Of a stretch of 64,000 nt of DNA, positions 61,001 through 64,000 are shown piece after piece (within the stretch, counting starts at the first letter, position 1; the number at the start of each line of letters is the position of its first letter). This DNA is from Tetranychus cinnabarinus (taxonomy: Eukaryota > Arthropoda > Arachnida > Trombidiformes > Tetranychidae). A program made the translations under genes and the position numbers. Under the pieces are notes generated by a model, which saw only the letters and a list, made by a program, of their open reading frames with translations, ran no database searches and was not told the DNA's origin. The stretch is from the NCBI GenBank assembly GCA_022266195.1, contig WHVY01000005.1, positions 5,580,001 to 5,644,000 of the forward strand, in the 5' to 3' direction.

Positions 61001-64000
61001 AATAACAAGACTGCATTTTAAGCTGATCTTAGTCCTTGGTCATTGAACGGTAATTGTTGTTGTTGCCGAAATTGAGTTCTTTGCCACCTACACAAGTTGA
61101 TGTTGAACTCAATTTGTTGCTTCCTCAACTCGAACAATCTCATCAACATTTTGTGAGGCTTTTCACTTTAGTTATGATTTTCCATCATTGTTATGATAAC
61201 ATGTTGATTCATTTTCATCTAGTCCAGTCTGAACCATTCTTCAACCCTTCTGCCATCTTTTAATTCATCAGTCATTATCAATCTTATCCAGAGATAAAAA
61301 TGACTTCATGATCGAGTTCACAATAATCATTACGAGGAAGAAACTTTGAAATCATGACCATAAATCAAGGAATAAAAGATGAAAATAAGCAGAAAAGGAA
61401 AGTTAACCAAAAGCAAGAAGCTTACATTTTCATGCACAATCAGCCAGAAACTGTCAGCATAGCAGCAATACTAAACGTAAATTTTAAGCAACTTTAATGA
61501 CCAAAAAACTAAAGAATCTCCAAAAAAAGAAAACCCAAAAGGGCACCTAAATTGAACAAAAACTTCTCGAAAATTCCTACTGCAAGTTTCGATTTAAATA
61601 TGAAATTCTCGAGTTTTGGTCAGAACTTGCTACTAATGCATTTCATGTTTAATCGTTTTCCATACCATTTTTAAATTAAAGCTTGTAAAAACCTTTGAAC
61701 TTTACAATTCCTCAGTCTGATTGTAGTATATTTGGAAAACGAATAAACCCAAAAATGAAAATTCAATTGTCTAAATGAGATGAAACTGCACAATAATGAG
61801 ATCAATTTTTGAACAAAATGGAACACTTTATTCTGGTTGAAGTTTTGAAGTTATTTTATGCGAACTCAAGACTGACCGAATGAACAGATGCAAGTGTTGA
61901 CTTTACGCCTCCAACTTGCCAGCGATGCATTTCCAAAAACATCACAATTGAATTGAGAAAATACTTTTAATCCAAAATCTTGAAACTTGTTATTCAACCT
62001 TTTCCATTCACATTTCATTGAATATTTCAATATATTGAACAACTGGAGTGAATCAAATCTGTATGACAAGTTTAAATGTAAAACTTTTATCACTATAAAT
62101 TTGATTCATATCAAGGCACAAATAGGTTGACTTTTGGTCGAACCTTAACCAAGTTGCCAAACTTTTTCTATTCAACCTCACTTAACCTTTTTTTCTGTGG
62201 AATGCCAGTTGCACTTTTAATCTCATCATTTCACATTTTTACCTTTTCTTTCTCTTCGCCTTCCCATGAAATCATGATTCAACGATGAGACCAATAAAGT
62301 TGCAAAAAAGGTGTCAAGTTGAATGAGAAAAGAACAAGAAGCAAGAAAAAAAGAAAAGAAAAAAATCGTTGAACAAAACAACTGAACAATATATTTCTCA
62401 TTGAATGAAAACCAACAGAGATTTAAGATTATTTCAGATTCTTTTTATTTATACGCTTCTCTTTAACCTTATAATGCTTATTTTTCCAGATCAATTTGAA
62501 ACTTTTCCACCAAAGAATACTTTTCCAACAACTTATCTGCTCACAATTTTCAAGCATTTCACTCAGCAAAAGAGGAAAAGAAGAAGAAGAAAAAAGAAGC
62601 ACAAAAATTCTGACAAGCACACAAAACAAAAAGCCAAAGATTAAACTTTTCCTCTCATTCCACCTTTACTATTGAAATTATTTTTCATTACTATTGTTGC
62701 TCATTTTGTTTCCCTTGACTTTATAACCATTCAATACAAACAACTCCCAATAGGTCATTATCATCGTTAATTCATGAATCGGTCAACCATGAATTTGTGA
62801 TATTATTGAACAATCTCACACAACATTTCGTTATCAATTTAATCTTCACTAATATTCTTTCCACTCTTTTTTTCTTCTTCTAATGTTCATCTTCAAAGTT
62901 CATGACTTTTCTCACTTTGAGTCTGAAATATCGAGCAGACAGAAGAAGAAGAAGTAAAATAAATGTGCAGACAAAAACAAAGCAACTAATGTCTTCGAAG
63001 AAAAATGAGCACGAGAAGAAAATTTTCGCTCTTTTACTCTTCTCTTTTCACCGACAAAAGCACAAACAAAGGTTGCTGAATGTGCTGCAAAAATGATGCT
63101 CAATGCGTCTCAATAAGAGAACAAAAAAAAACGAAGAAAAGAAAATGATATTTTTAGATTTTTCACTCTAAGAGACAAGAATCGCTTCAAAGTTTACAAT
63201 TGTTAATGAACATTTACTCTTCATCTTTTCAGCAAAACTCTCATTGCTCAACTAATAACCACCAATGACACAATTGTAACATTGATAATGGATCAACATT
63301 TATAACAAAGTTACAATGTAACACTTTTAAGTCAACTTTCAAGGTTGATAAAATTTCTCAATAAACAACTCCAGACTTGCAGGGATTTTTCACTCCCAGA
63401 GCAACTTGCTAATTTCAACTCTTCTTCATCAATCTTGTTCATTGGACTTTTTAATTGCTATTTTAGAACTCAATTCGAGGTTAATCTTTTTCACTTAGAA
63501 ATATTTTTATTGAAATTTTACGCAACTTGAAATGCTTTGTAAACAGTTTTTTGTAAATGAAAATTGTTAGAAAAATATTTACAAAAATTTTTCATTCGAG
63601 TCTCTTGGAGGAAAACTTGGAAATCTTGAGAATCGAGCTTTTCTTGTTCTACTTTTTCTTGAAGTATTTATCAAATATACTTGCCAATTATAATTGTCAT
63701 TATGTTTGTTTAGATTTTCCAGAGAATTTTGGAAAAGAGAATTTCATTTTTGAGAAAAGAGTTGACAAAAGTTAAGTAAAATGATGAGGAAGGAAATTGA
63801 ATATTTTTTAGTTTTTGAGCATTTTTTGTTTTCTTGCAATATTGAAATGTCGAGATGAAGAGGAAAAGGAAGATTGAATGTATGAAGCGATAAATTTGAA
63901 GAGTGAAAAGTAAAGAAAGTAATTTTTTGATATGAATGATGAATAGGAAAGAGATGAAAGTTGTGCAAGTTAAAGGGTTCAAATTGAAATTGGAATGATG

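Larger units (their letters stand above)
48131..64000. other. Long non-coding stretch upstream of receptor
   Basis: No gene is supportable in these 15.9 kb. Open frames are short, low-complexity, and rich in Phe/Leu/Ser or Lys, as expected from pyrimidine and purine tracts. I looked on the minus strand for a signal-peptide exon ending in phase 1 that could precede the first Ig exon. Strong donors exist (for example near 55170, 55240, 57345 and 58458), but none follows an ATG-led hydrophobic frame in the right phase. The region carries several fragments of the dispersed repeat family. Confidence 0.6.

Noticed and set aside
1..64000. CRISPR arrays, bacterial operons, rRNA genes, integrated virus
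   Set aside because: No regularly spaced direct repeats, no ribosomal RNA-like sequence, and no viral hallmark gene; all supported genes are spliced animal genes.

Overview
This is a eukaryotic, AT-rich window. Its genes are split by GT-AG introns, the spacers are long, and the simple-sequence tracts are poly-purine/poly-pyrimidine. The gene content is animal. A sidestep-family cell-surface receptor (five Ig domains, one FN3, one transmembrane helix) points to an arthropod. Very short introns in the housekeeping genes, beside very long introns in the receptor, would suit a compact chelicerate genome such as a mite. The taxon is an inference and cannot be fixed from this sequence alone.

Layout. 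(1) 22-1473, minus: a short unidentified gene whose exon phases fit together only if one in-frame stop and one missing base are allowed, so it is either a decaying gene or contains sequence errors. (2) 3994-5486, minus: ORC5, a subunit of the origin recognition complex, two exons. (3) 5487-8399: spacer with a weak, apparently degenerate RING-like stretch on the plus strand. (4) 8400-12530, minus: a 1313-residue Asn/Ser-rich, mostly disordered protein of unknown function, three exons. (5) 13285-15020, plus: OXA1L, the mitochondrial inner-membrane insertase, seven exons, divergent from gene 4. (6) 15021-19034: convergent spacer. (7) 19035-48130, minus: a sidestep-family receptor in eleven exons spread over 29 kb. 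(8) 48131-64000: no supportable gene; probably the upstream region or first intron of the receptor.

Mobile DNA. The 15.2 kb receptor intron (22763-37980) holds an intact-looking Tc1/mariner element of the DD37D type (26655-27915) with perfect 30-bp terminal inverted repeats and TA target duplications. Both flanks of the insertion belong to an older dispersed repeat that recurs near 51.4, 54.1 and 57.9 kb. The same intron carries a long inverted repeat (30667-31500, two arms of about 350 bp) and a tRNA-like segment with both internal promoter boxes near 33.7 kb.

The genes do not form a pathway. ORC5 (replication) and OXA1L (mitochondrial membrane insertion) are housekeeping genes next to a large neuronal adhesion/guidance locus. 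I found no CRISPR array, operon, rRNA or convincing functional tRNA. The most unusual items are the long hairpin repeat, the nested mariner insertion with its undescribed host repeat, and the disrupted gene at the left edge.
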